Shown here in pieces: positions 54,771 through 64,000 of a stretch of 64,000 bases of DNA. This DNA is from Rheum nobile (Eukaryota; Streptophyta; Magnoliopsida; Caryophyllales; Polygonaceae). Position 1 is the first letter of the stretch. Every line of letters starts with the position of its first letter. Made by a program: the position numbers and the translations under genes. The DNA is taken from assembly GCA_027886185.1 (NCBI GenBank), contig WOAB01000760.1:248001-312000 (forward strand), in the 5' to 3' direction. The notes under the pieces were generated by a model, which saw only the letters and a list, made by a program, of their open reading frames with translations, ran no database searches and was not told the DNA's origin.

Positions 54771-57180
54771 AGTACTTTGTATCTGCGTTCTACTTTTGTT
54801 AATGTGTTGTTGATGTGGGTGCTACCCAGACTTTCATTTTGGATGGTTGTAAGTTAAGTTCTGTATGCGGCTAAGTTTGTGAACCTTTGGTTATAAATAT
54901 TATTAATATGAAATATTTGGTTAGAACAAATTGTCTGTCGGGATTGTCAATTACCATCAAGGGTAAGAAATTCAAAGCGATTTGACCTAAATAACCATGG
55001 TCCCATACGATAATTATTCTCGGTATGGATTGACGGAAGCGTCATAAGGCAGTGATCGACTTCAGTTTTTGATATTCCTGTGGTTAGAGGATTTCCGGGT
55101 GTCTTTCTAGAAGATATTCCTAGATACCCTGAATTGTGTCATGGAGTTTGCCGTTGATCTCGAGCCGAGTACCACGCCGATCTCTGAGGCACCGTACCGG
55201 ATGGCTCTTGTTGAGATGCAAGAGTTGAAGAAGCAACTCAAGGATCTTCTTGACAAAAGTTATATAAAGCTGAGTGCATCACCTTAAGTAGGAGTGCCCT
55301 AGTTTTATTTGTCAAAAAGAAAGATGGACCGTTTCGACTTTGTTTTGACTTTCGAGAATTGAATAAAGTCACGATCAAGAGCAAGTATATGTTGCCAAGG
55401 AGTGATGATCTGTTGGATCAACTATAGGGAGCAAAAGTTTTCTCCAAGATCGACCGGAGGTCTGGTTTTTTTTTATCAGCTCAGGATTCGTGAGGATGAT
55501 ATTCCGAGGATTGCATTTCGGACAAGAGATGGTCACTACGAGTTTGTAGTCATGCCATCTGGATCAACGAGTGCTCCATCAGTTTTCTTGAATCTAGTGC
55601 ATCGATGTTTTCACCAGTACTTGGATAAGTTCATAGTGGTCTCCATCGATGGCATTTTGAATTTTTTTCCCGAGCAAGGAAGCTCACAGGGAACATCTAC
55701 GGATTGCTTTGTCGGTCCTTAGACCAAGTCGGCTGTACGCAAAGTGGGCTAAGTGCTATTGTTGGATCTAGAAGTGGCTTTCCTAGGCCATGTGATCAAT
55801 AAGAATGAGGTTATGGTTATTCCCCAGAAGAGTGAATCAGTAGTTGTTTGGAAGCGGCCTCAGGGTGTGAGCGAGGTGCGCAGTTTCCCAAAGCTTGCTG
55901 AGCATTATAGACGGTTCATGGAAGGATTTTTCTAAGATCACTCTACCTATGACCAGTCTGTTCCACAAGGTCAACAAGAAGTGGTATGGGATGACAAGTG
56001 CAAGACCAGTTTTCAAGAAGTTGAAACAGTGTCTGACTTATGCACCAGTTTTGGCGTTGTCGGAAGGAATGATGGTTATATGGTCTATAGTAATGCTTCG
56101 AGAAATGGGTTGGGATGTGTCTTTGATGCAGAGGGGCAAGGTTATCGCATACGCATCTAGACAATTGAAAACCTATGAAGCAAACTAACCAACACATGAC
56201 CTAGAACTAGCAGCAATAGTGTTTGCATTGGAAACTGAGGTTACTTGGGTGACCCAGAGGTCAGCAGAAGTTTTCCACCAGGAGATTGTCCGTTTACATG
56301 GCATTCCTAAGACCATTGTATCGGATCGAGATGGCCGATTCATGTCAAGGTTCTGGCAAGAGCTTTATAAGGCCATGGGAACCGAGCTGAGGTTCAGTAC
56401 AGCGTTTCATCCTCAGACAGATGGTCAGTCTAAAAGGACCATCCAGACCCTTGAGGATATGCTAAGAGCATGCGTGCTCGATCATCCGACTAGCTGGGAA
56501 GACAGTCTAAGTCTGATCGAGTTCACGTACGATAATAGCTGGCATGCTACGATCAAGATGACTCAGTTCGAAGCTTTATATGGTCACAGATGCAGATCTC
56601 CGATTGTTGGGTTGAGTACGCCGACAAGATTCTACTTGGACCAGAGTTGGTCGAAAGGACAGCTTCAAACATTTCTTTGATTAGACAGAGGATGTTGACC
56701 GCCCAGAGTCGACAGAAGCCGTACGCAGATAAGGAGCATAGAAGTGTCAAGTTCAAGGTTGGTGGCAAGGTACTTGTCAGAGTATCGCCATCCAAGGGAG
56801 TTTTTTTCAGGATTGGTAAGCGTGGGAAGCTTAACCCTCGCTACGTGGGACCATTCTAGATTCTGTTTAGAGTAGGATCTCTAGCGTACCGTTTGGCATT
56901 GTCACCATCGGCACACCCAGTGCATAATGTGTTCCACGTATCCTTGCTAAGGAAATACGTGCCAGACGAGTCTCGTGTGCTGAGCTATAAGGAATCGAGA
57001 TTCAGGCAAATGGTACTTCAGAGGAGATGCCAGTGCGCATTCTCGAACCTCGTATGAAGCAACTGTGCAACAAGATCGTACTGTGGGTACGAATTTTGTG
57101 GTCCAAGTTTGGGACAGAGGAAGTTACTTGGCAAACAGAAGCAAAGATGCTCAGACGTTTTTCCAAGTTAGTGGCGACCT
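54771..57180 (+). pseudogene. pol: TK3 pol remnants with RNase H-integrase deletion
   Basis: Protease is reduced to scattered pieces (54780-55070). RT pieces at 55080-55920 have several frameshifts, and the active site reads VSIDGILN, so the second catalytic Asp is Gly. RNase H appears around 56040-56230 (ASRQLKTYE). At about 56225 RNase H joins integrase (VTQRSAEVFHQEIVRLHG), removing the HHCC domain and first catalytic Asp. VSDRDGRF and GQSKRTIQ remain (Glu of the usual SERT is now Lys), followed by a frameshifted C-terminus. It cannot encode active enzymes. Confidence 0.9.
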
Positions 57181-57200
57181 AAGTTTCGAGGTCGAAACTT
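57181..57200 (+). other. Perfect palindrome before the TK3 polypurine tract
   Basis: AAGTTTCGA-GG-TCGAAACTT: 9-bp arms, 2-base loop. TK1 has a 7-bp version at 10602-10621. Confidence 0.65.
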
Positions 57201-57205
57201 CTTTT

Positions 57206-57215
57206 AAGGGGGAGG
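57206..57215 (+). other. TK3 polypurine tract
   Basis: AAGGGGGAGG just before the 3' LTR. Confidence 0.85.
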
Positions 57216-57218
57216 TGA

Positions 57219-59757
57219 TGTGATACCCCGTAATTTTATAAGGCTATTTTGGAATTTTGGGATTTTTCCCGAACGCCCGTTTGGTACGTCGGATTTAATT
57301 CTGAGAGCTTAAGACATTCTGTAATGTGCTCTGCCTCTGTAATATTTTTCTCAGTGAAATAACATACAGTCGACGCATTTTGGGAGTTAATACTCGTTCG
57401 TGTACGAATATATTTAACACGGGGTTAAGATTATTGCCCAAGAGTTATCATCCAATGGGCACTAAAGTACAAGTTTGTTACCCTAAGGTTTTTATCCAAG
57501 AGGCAAAGTGCAAGGTTATTACCCAAGGGATGGGAAGGAAGCTTCCTATCACCTTCCTCCCCCTTGGATTTGCCTATATAAGGATGGCTTGGGAGGAAGA
57601 GAGAGGGCCAGTTTCATAAGCTCTCAAACTCTCAAAAACGCTTTCAAGGAAAACGCTCTCTTCGGGAAAGCTCAAGTCGAACGTCGCAGCTCGTTTGGTG
57701 TCGTTTCCGGTGGCCAAGAGAAGCTTGGGAGGCCCTTAGAAGCCTTGAAACCAAGCAAGGCGAAAGACGAGCCAAACCGATCGTCGAGGGTGATTTTTTC
57801 CTCTCGTATTTCAGTTTCTGTTTAGCGATGGCGACCGCCGGATAGAGGCGGAGACCGCCGGCTTGAAGGCGGCGACCGCCGGCCAGAACACGGCGCCCGC
57901 CGTGATGAGCTCGGCGACCACCGTGATGAGCCTGGCGACCGCCGTGAAGATCCCGGCGACCGCCGTGAAGATGTGGCCACCGCCGTGAGGAGCCGTGAAG
58001 AGCGGCGCCCGCTGCATTTGGGCGGCGCCCGCTACATTGGAGGCGGCGCCCGCCGCAAGTTTGGTTGTTGGCCGGTTGCTGTCGTGGCTTCCGTGGCCTT
58101 CGTTCGGGTTGCATTTCCTTCGATTCATTTTGTTCCTTCTTAGGTTCGTATTGTTGGTTGTCGAATCTAACTTAGGGTTTATTTATGGGTCGATCCGAAG
58201 GAATCTGTGCTGCCAGATCTGTCCCTGTGTCGAGCCCGGGATCCCGTCGTTAGACTTCATTCAAACTCTGCGGACTCAAGCAAGTGGCGGTTCGCTCTTG
58301 CTCATCGTTCCATATTTACATTAGTTATGAGTTGTTTATCTGAGAAATTAATTTGGAATTATTATCTGTGTTTGTCTGGAAATGGTTTTATAAACTATTT
58401 TGGAAAATCATATAATAGGTTGTATATCTGCTAGAACGATGCTATTATCTGTGATCGCCTTTCGGGCATTTATGTGGATTTATCCGAACTATTGTTGTGC
58501 TTGAACTGTTAGTTAGCACGAGTATTCGTAGGAACGTCTGGACTCTGAGAAGTTCGTTCATTTCTTTATAACTGTAAAGGGCGATCAAGACCTTGCGATA
58601 GTAGAAGTTTGGACTCTAGGAGGTTCATTCTTTTAAGGGCGAGCAAGACCCTGCGATAGTAGTGGTTTGGACTCTGAGAGGTTCATTCCTTAAATATGTG
58701 TTCTGTGTAACAGGGCATATATAATTAAAAGCTTATAACGTGTTGATCGTTTTGGAATTAAATAAGATAAGTGCTCGTGTGCACATAATTAATAAACCTT
58801 CGGCGAGTAGTGCAGCTAAGTAAATAGTGCATCTAGGAAAGCTCGTCTCGACTTTGATCATAGTACGTTTTCCTTCCAATCTGGATTCGCTGTAAGCGGT
58901 GAGGTTGGTTGTGAACCGAAGCATCTCAGTCAGCTTTTAAATCATTATATGATCTAGACTTTGATCATAGTACGTTCTCTTTCCGATCTGGATTCGCTGT
59001 AAGCGGTGAGGTTGGTCGTGAATCGAAGCATCTCAATCAGCTTTTAAATCATTGTTGTTTGATTCTTAAACATTCCAGATTTGTCATATTTCCTTAAAGA
59101 CTCATTTCTGTTGGAATCTTCTTTCGGGTCAATTTCTGTGAAGATTCAGTCTTCTAGAATCTTTTCTTGTGCATACCTCTTGTTGTTATTCAGTAGAAGT
59201 GTGAAGGTTGATCATCGTTATCGGTTATTATTCGAGAAACGATGAGTCTAACCTAATACAACTACTTCGAACCTTCTGCTTTGTACCCTTGCTAGTCTAT
59301 TCATTTAGACTAACTCACGAACATTGTTCTCCGCATGTGGGATGGTGTCATCCGTTCGATTCGGCACATCAGATAGATTGTGGTTGAGAAGACTAGAAGG
59401 ACTATGGAGTCGACGGTGGTTTTCCGAGGTTTTAATAATTTCTTTAAATCAGGTTGAGATCTTTTGGGCAATGTATTTTATAAAGACTTCCGCTGTACTC
59501 TGTTTACATTTTCTAAGACTTCCGCTGTATTTGTTTAAACTCAGTGTTTGGCCTATTCGGGATTGGGTTGTAATCCCGTAACTCAGGTTTCATTTAAATG
59601 GTGTTATGATCTGATTTGAATGTTTTGATCATTATGTATCAATTGTATTTCATAATTTGTATTTAAACCAGTAAAGCCTTGGAAGACCTTGGTAAGGAAC
59701 ACTGGGGTCATTGGCGGTAATACATTTCCAAATGGGTTAAGATTTGGGGGTGTTACT
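57219..59757 (+). repeat. TK3 3' LTR
   Basis: 2539 bp, the same length as the 5' LTR, with only scattered differences in the stretches compared. Stem-loop block 59305-59372 has CTCAC paired with GTGGG through a G-T pair, where the 5' LTR has CCCAC. Confidence 0.94.
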
Positions 59758-59761
59758 GTTA

Positions 59762-59848
59762 CTACCTCAAGAGTCGCCGTCGCCAGAGCTGTTGGAGGTG
59801 CGCCGTCGCCGCTTCACCACCGCCGCTGTCACCACCTCCATATGCCAT
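59762..59848 (-). other. Possible broken first exon, minus strand
   Basis: ATG in good plant context (AAAAAATGG) at 59848 opens 28 codons, MAYGGGDSGGGEAATAHLQ and further, ending at a TAG next to TK3. The sequence to its right looks like a 5' UTR. It could be the start of a host gene broken by TK3. Very short, so only a suggestion. Confidence 0.25.
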
Positions 59849-59975
59849 TTTTTGGAGATTTTGAAAGATTAGAGGAGATGGATGAGAAATTAGGGTGAAA
59901 GGGGGAGCTTTGGCGTGGAGGAATTTGGGTTTAGCCGTTTAGGGTTGCCGTCACCGTTGTTCTGCTAAAGAGAGG

Positions 59976-59980
59976 AAGAG
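59976..59980. repeat. Target-site duplication of solo LTR, left copy (AAGAG)
   Basis: Recurs at 62557-62561 after the terminal CA. Confidence 0.85.
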
Positions 59981-62556
59981 TATAATAATCCTCATTTTTA
60001 GTAAAGGTATTTGTGTAATTTTACAACTTTATTTCTAAATAAAGAAATATTTGTAATTATTTCATTATTCCTAAAATAAAAATAAAATAGAGATCTTGTT
60101 ATAAAAAGTTGTTACAAGGTATAAGTTGTTACACATTATAAGAAATTAATTTATTTAAATTATTCTAAACATAATGTTAAGTCTAATTTAAATAAAACTT
60201 ATGAAAATTTAACCTAGAATATTTAAATCAATTTAACAAAGTATTGTGAAGGATTTAAGTATGGTTAAAGTGATAAGGAAAATTACCTAGAATTATTTTA
60301 GCCTAAGTTAAATTTGTTATAATTTAATTTTGGGGTTAAAATAAATATTATAATTTCTATAAATTATATTGGGCTAAGTTTACAATTAATTTAATTTGTC
60401 AGAGGGCATTTTTGCCACGAGTGGAAAACTTGTGGGGCGCGAATGTAATTCCCCCATAAGTCTTTCTTCCTCCTCGCGCGCGCCAGAGCAGCTGTTGCAG
60501 AAGCTTTCGCGGCCTTCAATGGCGATTTTCGCGGCCACTATGGATCCCTTCGACCGAATTAATACATGGGAATTGAAGAGGGGAAGATTACGCATCTAAT
60601 GGCAAGATTGGATTGAGTTAGAAGCGATGAATATCCGAGAATTTTGCCAAATCGCACCGCGTCGACATTTAGGGCGGATTTGAACAAATGCAAAACTCGA
60701 CCTTATCCGCATTAATCGGGAGGAGATAATGCCGGTATATTGTCAAGGACATTGAAGGCTTCAAAAGCCCTATATAAACCCCCTTCAATCGACTCTCCAA
60801 CCCATCCAATTTTGAGTTCAAAGCTAGAACCCTAAATCTGCCAGTGCCGATTTTGATTTAATTTGGGTTTGGTTAACTAATCTAAATTAAGGGTAAATAT
60901 TTTTAAGATTATTTAGAATATATAAAAAAAATTAAAATTTTATCTTATATTATAAATAAGTAATTATTGACTATTCATTTGAATAAAATTACGACTTGGA
61001 AAATTTTAGGATTCTAAATAAATTATTTTATTAATTTATTTATGCTCGGATTATTTAGAATATGTGATTAATTAACTTTAATCATATAGATAATCGTTTA
61101 ATCAAAAAAGCCTAGAAATTGAATTACTTATGATTAAATAATTCAAATAAAAACCGAGACTATGGTTATCTCAAATTTTATTATTAAAAGAACTATCTAA
61201 TATAATTTGTTTATTGTGATTTGGGTACATCTCAGATTGACTTTTGGAACGGAATCAAACATGAGATTAAGTGTTTTCCGCAAGCAAGCGATTTCGTTTT
61301 CGTCGACCTTTGTCAATCTAAGACAAGTGGTGATTCGCTCTTGCATTTTATTCCATTTTTATCTTAATTGGCAATTAATCGATTGTCTTAATTAAGTTTG
61401 GATAAAAGGTCTAAATTGATGTTTGGGAACCTTGTGTGTATAAGATATGAAAAAGAAACCTTATTGCTAGGTTGTATTTATCTATATATAGTATGATAGG
61501 TTGTTAGGTACCATTATGGTGATAATTGTGCATTGTTTGTTATATAAATTGTTAGATAGCACGGGTATTCGTATGAACGCTAATGCCTTACGAGGGTTAG
61601 TCGTTTCTTTATAATTTCGGTGTTAGAAGAATTATTGCCCTAATGCCTTTGGTCATGACTGTGCCCCTATATTGCATAAGTGGTGGTGCACTTAGCTAGT
61701 GTCAACTCTTCGGGATTTTATCCCACTCTTCCTCTCTTTATGAGGTTGGTTAATAAAATAAAAGTCTTGAACGTGAATATACGTTTTCGAACTAAATAAG
61801 ATAAGTGCAGATTTGCACATAATTAATATACCCTCGGGCGAGAAGTACAACGTGGAACCCGCCCGGACTCTTGTTATAGTAAGTCATCTTTCCAATCTGA
61901 ATTCGCATTGCGCGGTGAGGTTGGTCGTGGGCCCAAATAATCAAGGTCGTTTTTACAAACTTGTGTGAAAACTTAACGTTCTCAAACAATTCCTCATATT
62001 TCCCTAAAAGCTCAATTTCTTTGGAGTCTTATTTTCGATGCATACCTCTTTTTTCCGTGAAAGTTCATGGGTTATATATCGTTCCTTCGGTTATTATTCG
62101 AGGGACAATGATAATAATCAGTTACGATCATTAGAATCATTCTGTTTGTACCCTTGTTTAGTCTTTCATTAGACTAACCAACATTCTTTTTCCTTTACAT
62201 GGTTGGCTGGTGTCATCCGTTCCTTACGGCACATCAGGAATAGATTCTCAAGTGGAGAACACGGAAAGACGAAGTTGAAGGCGACTGTGTTTGCTACGAG
62301 AATTTTCATTGCTTTTCAATAAGGTTATGAATCCAGTTGTATTTCAAATAAAGTCTTCCACTATGCTTTGATACATTATAAGGTTGCCTTGTTTTTGCAA
62401 CGTCGTTTCAATTGTAAGACATTAAGTATCTTAAATGTTATTGTGATTGTATTATATTGTCTTTTGCGATCAATACTGTAATGTTTTAGGTGATTTTGGA
62501 TGTGTGTTTTGGGGTCACTGTCGGTAATATTCCTAAGGTAATTTAGGGGTGTTACA
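59981..62556 (+). mobile_element. Solo Tekay-like LTR
   Basis: 2576 bp. The start TATAATAATCCTCATTTTTA is a mutated form of the TK4 LTR start (TGTAATACCCCTCATTTTTA); the end is GGGGTGTTACA. No primer site, interior or second LTR, and the same 5 bp on both sides, as expected after LTR-LTR recombination. Contains the stem-loop block at 62170-62236. It lacks the GC-rich arrays of its relatives. Small ORFs near 60400-60600 are not supported as genes. Confidence 0.85.
60771..60778 (+). promoter_or_regulatory. TATA box of the solo LTR
   Basis: TATATAAA followed by a pyrimidine-rich stretch, as in LTR promoters. It could still drive transcription toward the right-hand gene. Confidence 0.55.
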
Positions 62557-62918
62557 AAGAGAGGAAGAAGAAGAAAGAGGAGCCAACGCGCGGCTCATTT
62601 AACCTCGATGGCGTACGCAAAATTCTGGCATACGCCAGATTTTTGCATAGCCCCTTTTTTTTAAAAAAAAATTTGTTCTACACTAGTATCTGGCCTACGC
62701 CAAATCTTGACTTACGTAGAGATTTTCTTTTATTTTTTTAACTCGTATTTGTTTCTGGATTTTTGCCTTCTACGCTCGTATTTTACATACGTCATTTGTC
62801 TACGTAGAGATTTGTAGTGAAAAAAATAAAATTATAGTGCATATAAAAATTGTCTAAAATTATATACTTTTACTAAAATTGTTAAGTTATGTACTTTTGA
62901 TGATGATAATGATAAATC
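62557..62918. other. Intergenic sequence with repeated GGCGTA/TACGCC words
   Basis: Contains TCTGGCATACGCCAGA (itself a palindrome), repeated TACGTAGAGATTT, and related words that also occur in the following inverted repeat. No gene seen. Confidence 0.5.
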
Positions 62919-63079
62919 TACGGGCTTGCTATATACAACCCATAAATTTGAAATACGCACGACACTTGTATGTCAGATGTTGGCGTACAGGCAAAAACAA
63001 GACAAACCTGTACGCCAACATCTGGCGTACAGGTGTCGTGCGTATTTCAAATTTATGGATTGTATATACCAGGCCCGTA
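62919..63079. repeat. 73-bp inverted repeat (foldback)
   Basis: Arms 62919-62991 and 63007-63079 match at 67 of 73 positions, with a 15-base A-rich loop. Could be a MITE, a young microRNA/siRNA hairpin locus, or a small inverted duplication. I see no clear flanking target duplication. Confidence 0.85.
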
Positions 63080-63202
63080 TGTATACATCTAATGGAAAGT
63101 TACTGTAGATAAGGGGATAACAATATTTGTAATCTATATCTAATAAAAAGTTAGCATTCTGGTGTAATGAATGCTCACTTTTAAGACCCTGAAATGATAA
63201 AA

Positions 63203-63236
63203 TGGGCCAAGCAATTGAGGCCCATCAGCTAACCCT
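63203..63236. promoter_or_regulatory. Paired site II motifs and telo-box-like sequence
   Basis: TGGGCC (63203-63208) and GGCCCA (63219-63224) in inverted orientation, followed by AACCCT (63231-63236). This combination marks many plant housekeeping promoters and is bound by TCP-type factors. TTAAATA near 63363 may be a weak TATA box for rightward transcription. Confidence 0.55.
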
Positions 63237-63399
63237 TCATGTACATGACCGTTCGCCTACTCAAACTAATGCAATTACAACTGCCAATTGAGTTGCAATG
63301 TTTGCAATTATGTGCCCACCCTTTCGCCTGCACAAGCTGCAAACAGTCCGAAATGCTCTCCCTTAAATAGAGTCGAATAAACCCAAACACCTTCACAAG

Positions 63400-64000
63400 C
63401 ATTACCTGCACTCTAACACATTTGTATCGTTAGATCTTATCAGATCAAGATCAAGGTAGGGTTTATTTTCGTTTAATTCTGTCAAATTTGTGTTCTTCGT
63501 GTATCAAATTGGAGGATGAATTCGAGTTATTTTGATGTGATGATATTCAGGAGGACGATGAATCACCGAGCACATCGAGATTATTCTCCCACCAGAGCAA
63601 TTACAATCACGAGAGAAGGCAGAGCAAAGATGAACACGAAGCCGGCGGAGCCACACGCCGACGATGCAGAGGAGCGCGAGCCGAATACCGGCGGCGGCGG
63701 CGGAAGAGAGCGAATCAGAGTCGCGACCAGACGACGTGGCGGAGGCGGCGGATGGATCGCAAGCGATGGGAGATGACTCGACGGAATCGGAAGAGAGAGC
63801 TCTTGAGCCGCTCCTCAAAGGTCTTTTTCCGGCTGAACTGGTAGCTACGAAGAAAGAGTTGCCTCTTCTCCAAGTAGTTGTTGTAAGGGAGAGGAAGGAT
63901 AGGAAACTCGCCTGAACTGGCCGATCCGCCATGGGAGGAGGTGAAGGAGGAGTTGCTGAGCGTTTGCTGAATTTTCAATTGCTTAGTGGTGTTCAGTGTT
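63400..64000 (+). CDS. Probable 5' end of a host gene, runs off the window
   Basis: Likely 5' UTR to 63455, a possible 95-bp intron 63456-63550 (AAG/GTAGGG ... TATTCAG/GAGG), then coding sequence. The more convincing frame starts at an ATG at 63664, with an acidic Ala/Ser-rich N-terminus followed by ERALEPLLKGLFPAELVATK and KELPLLQ; after this the frame closes at 63915, so a splice donor near 63871-63882 (CAAGTAGTTG or TTGTAAGG) is likely. Another frame, 63558-63776, is Gly/Arg-rich. I do not recognise the protein. The minus-strand ORFs here look like shadows. Confidence 0.4.

Larger units (their letters stand above)
50467..59757 (+). mobile_element. TK3: Tekay-like element with decayed interior
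   Basis: 9291 bp. Two LTRs of equal length (2539 bp), iMet primer site, gag with few lesions, pol with many frameshifts and a large deletion, polypurine tract. The 5-bp flanks (GCTAA, GTTAC) match at only three positions, and the final base is T instead of A, so the target duplication is uncertain. Confidence 0.92.

Noticed and set aside
50462..59762. 5-bp target duplication for TK3 (GCTAA / GTTAC)
   Set aside because: Only three of five bases agree and the terminal base of the 3' LTR is changed; not good enough to claim.
60396..60599. Plus and minus ORFs of about 67-69 codons near 60400-60600
   Set aside because: They overlap each other inside the solo LTR and match nothing recognisable.
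63504..63978. Minus-strand ORFs of 142 and 87 codons at the right edge
   Set aside because: Composition and the promoter/5' UTR layout favour the plus strand; the minus frames look like reverse shadows, though this cannot be settled without transcripts.

Overview
This window is plant nuclear DNA, most likely from a eudicot, in a gene-poor repeat-rich region. The evidence is several Ty3/gypsy elements of the Tekay-like chromovirus and Athila lineages, a Ty1/copia gag remnant, a plant-mobile-domain (PMD) gene fragment, and a plant-style promoter with paired GGCCCA motifs at the right end. I see no rRNA, tRNA, CRISPR array or bacterial-type operon. The exact species cannot be told from the sequence.

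Layout. Short names are used throughout. COP is the oldest recognisable layer: a minus-strand Ty1/copia element split over 26668-27777 and 44305-46015 (gag, leader, primer site, part of one LTR). Into it went TK4 (minus, Tekay-like; LTR 24312-26667, leader, and a gag at 1059-280 without its capsid core) and ATH2 (minus, Athila, 27778-44304). ATH1 (minus, Athila, 1268-23806) inserted into the TK4 leader. TK1 (plus, Tekay-like, 2032-13121) then inserted into the 3' LTR of ATH1, and TK2 (plus, 28242-38847) into the 3' LTR of ATH2. ATH1, TK1 and TK2 are bounded by perfect 5-bp target duplications (CATTC, GTTTG, CAACC); ATH2 has AGCCT/GGCCT with one mismatch. ATH3 (46016-47771) is a truncated Athila LTR plus 3' end that cuts COP's LTR. 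A low-GC stretch with a decayed PMD gene fragment follows (48060-50466), then TK3 (plus, 50467-59757), a solo Tekay-like LTR (59981-62556, target duplication AAGAG), a 73-bp inverted repeat (62919-63079) and a probable host promoter and first exon (63200-64000).

Function. TK1 and TK2 keep nearly full gag-protease-RT-RNase H-integrase-chromodomain-like polyproteins, each broken by only a few stops or one frameshift. ATH1 keeps gag, protease, RT, RNase H, integrase and the Athila-specific second ORF, with scattered stops. TK4 and ATH2 have lost the gag capsid core in frame, and ATH2 has also lost RT and most of integrase; these look non-autonomous. TK3 has similar 2539-bp LTRs around a badly decayed pol, which suggests it moved using enzymes supplied by relatives.

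For a second look: (1) short GC-rich palindromes (types ACGGCGACCGCCGT, CACCGCGGGTGCGGTG and TTCCGCGACCGCGGAA) clustered in the LTRs of otherwise different families and in linkers between domains of the ATH1 polyprotein; (2) an extra acidic, repeat-bearing ORF between primer site and gag in TK1 and TK2; (3) a stem-loop pair in the 3' part of every Tekay-like LTR, with compensatory base changes; (4) parallel in-frame loss of the gag capsid core in two unrelated families.
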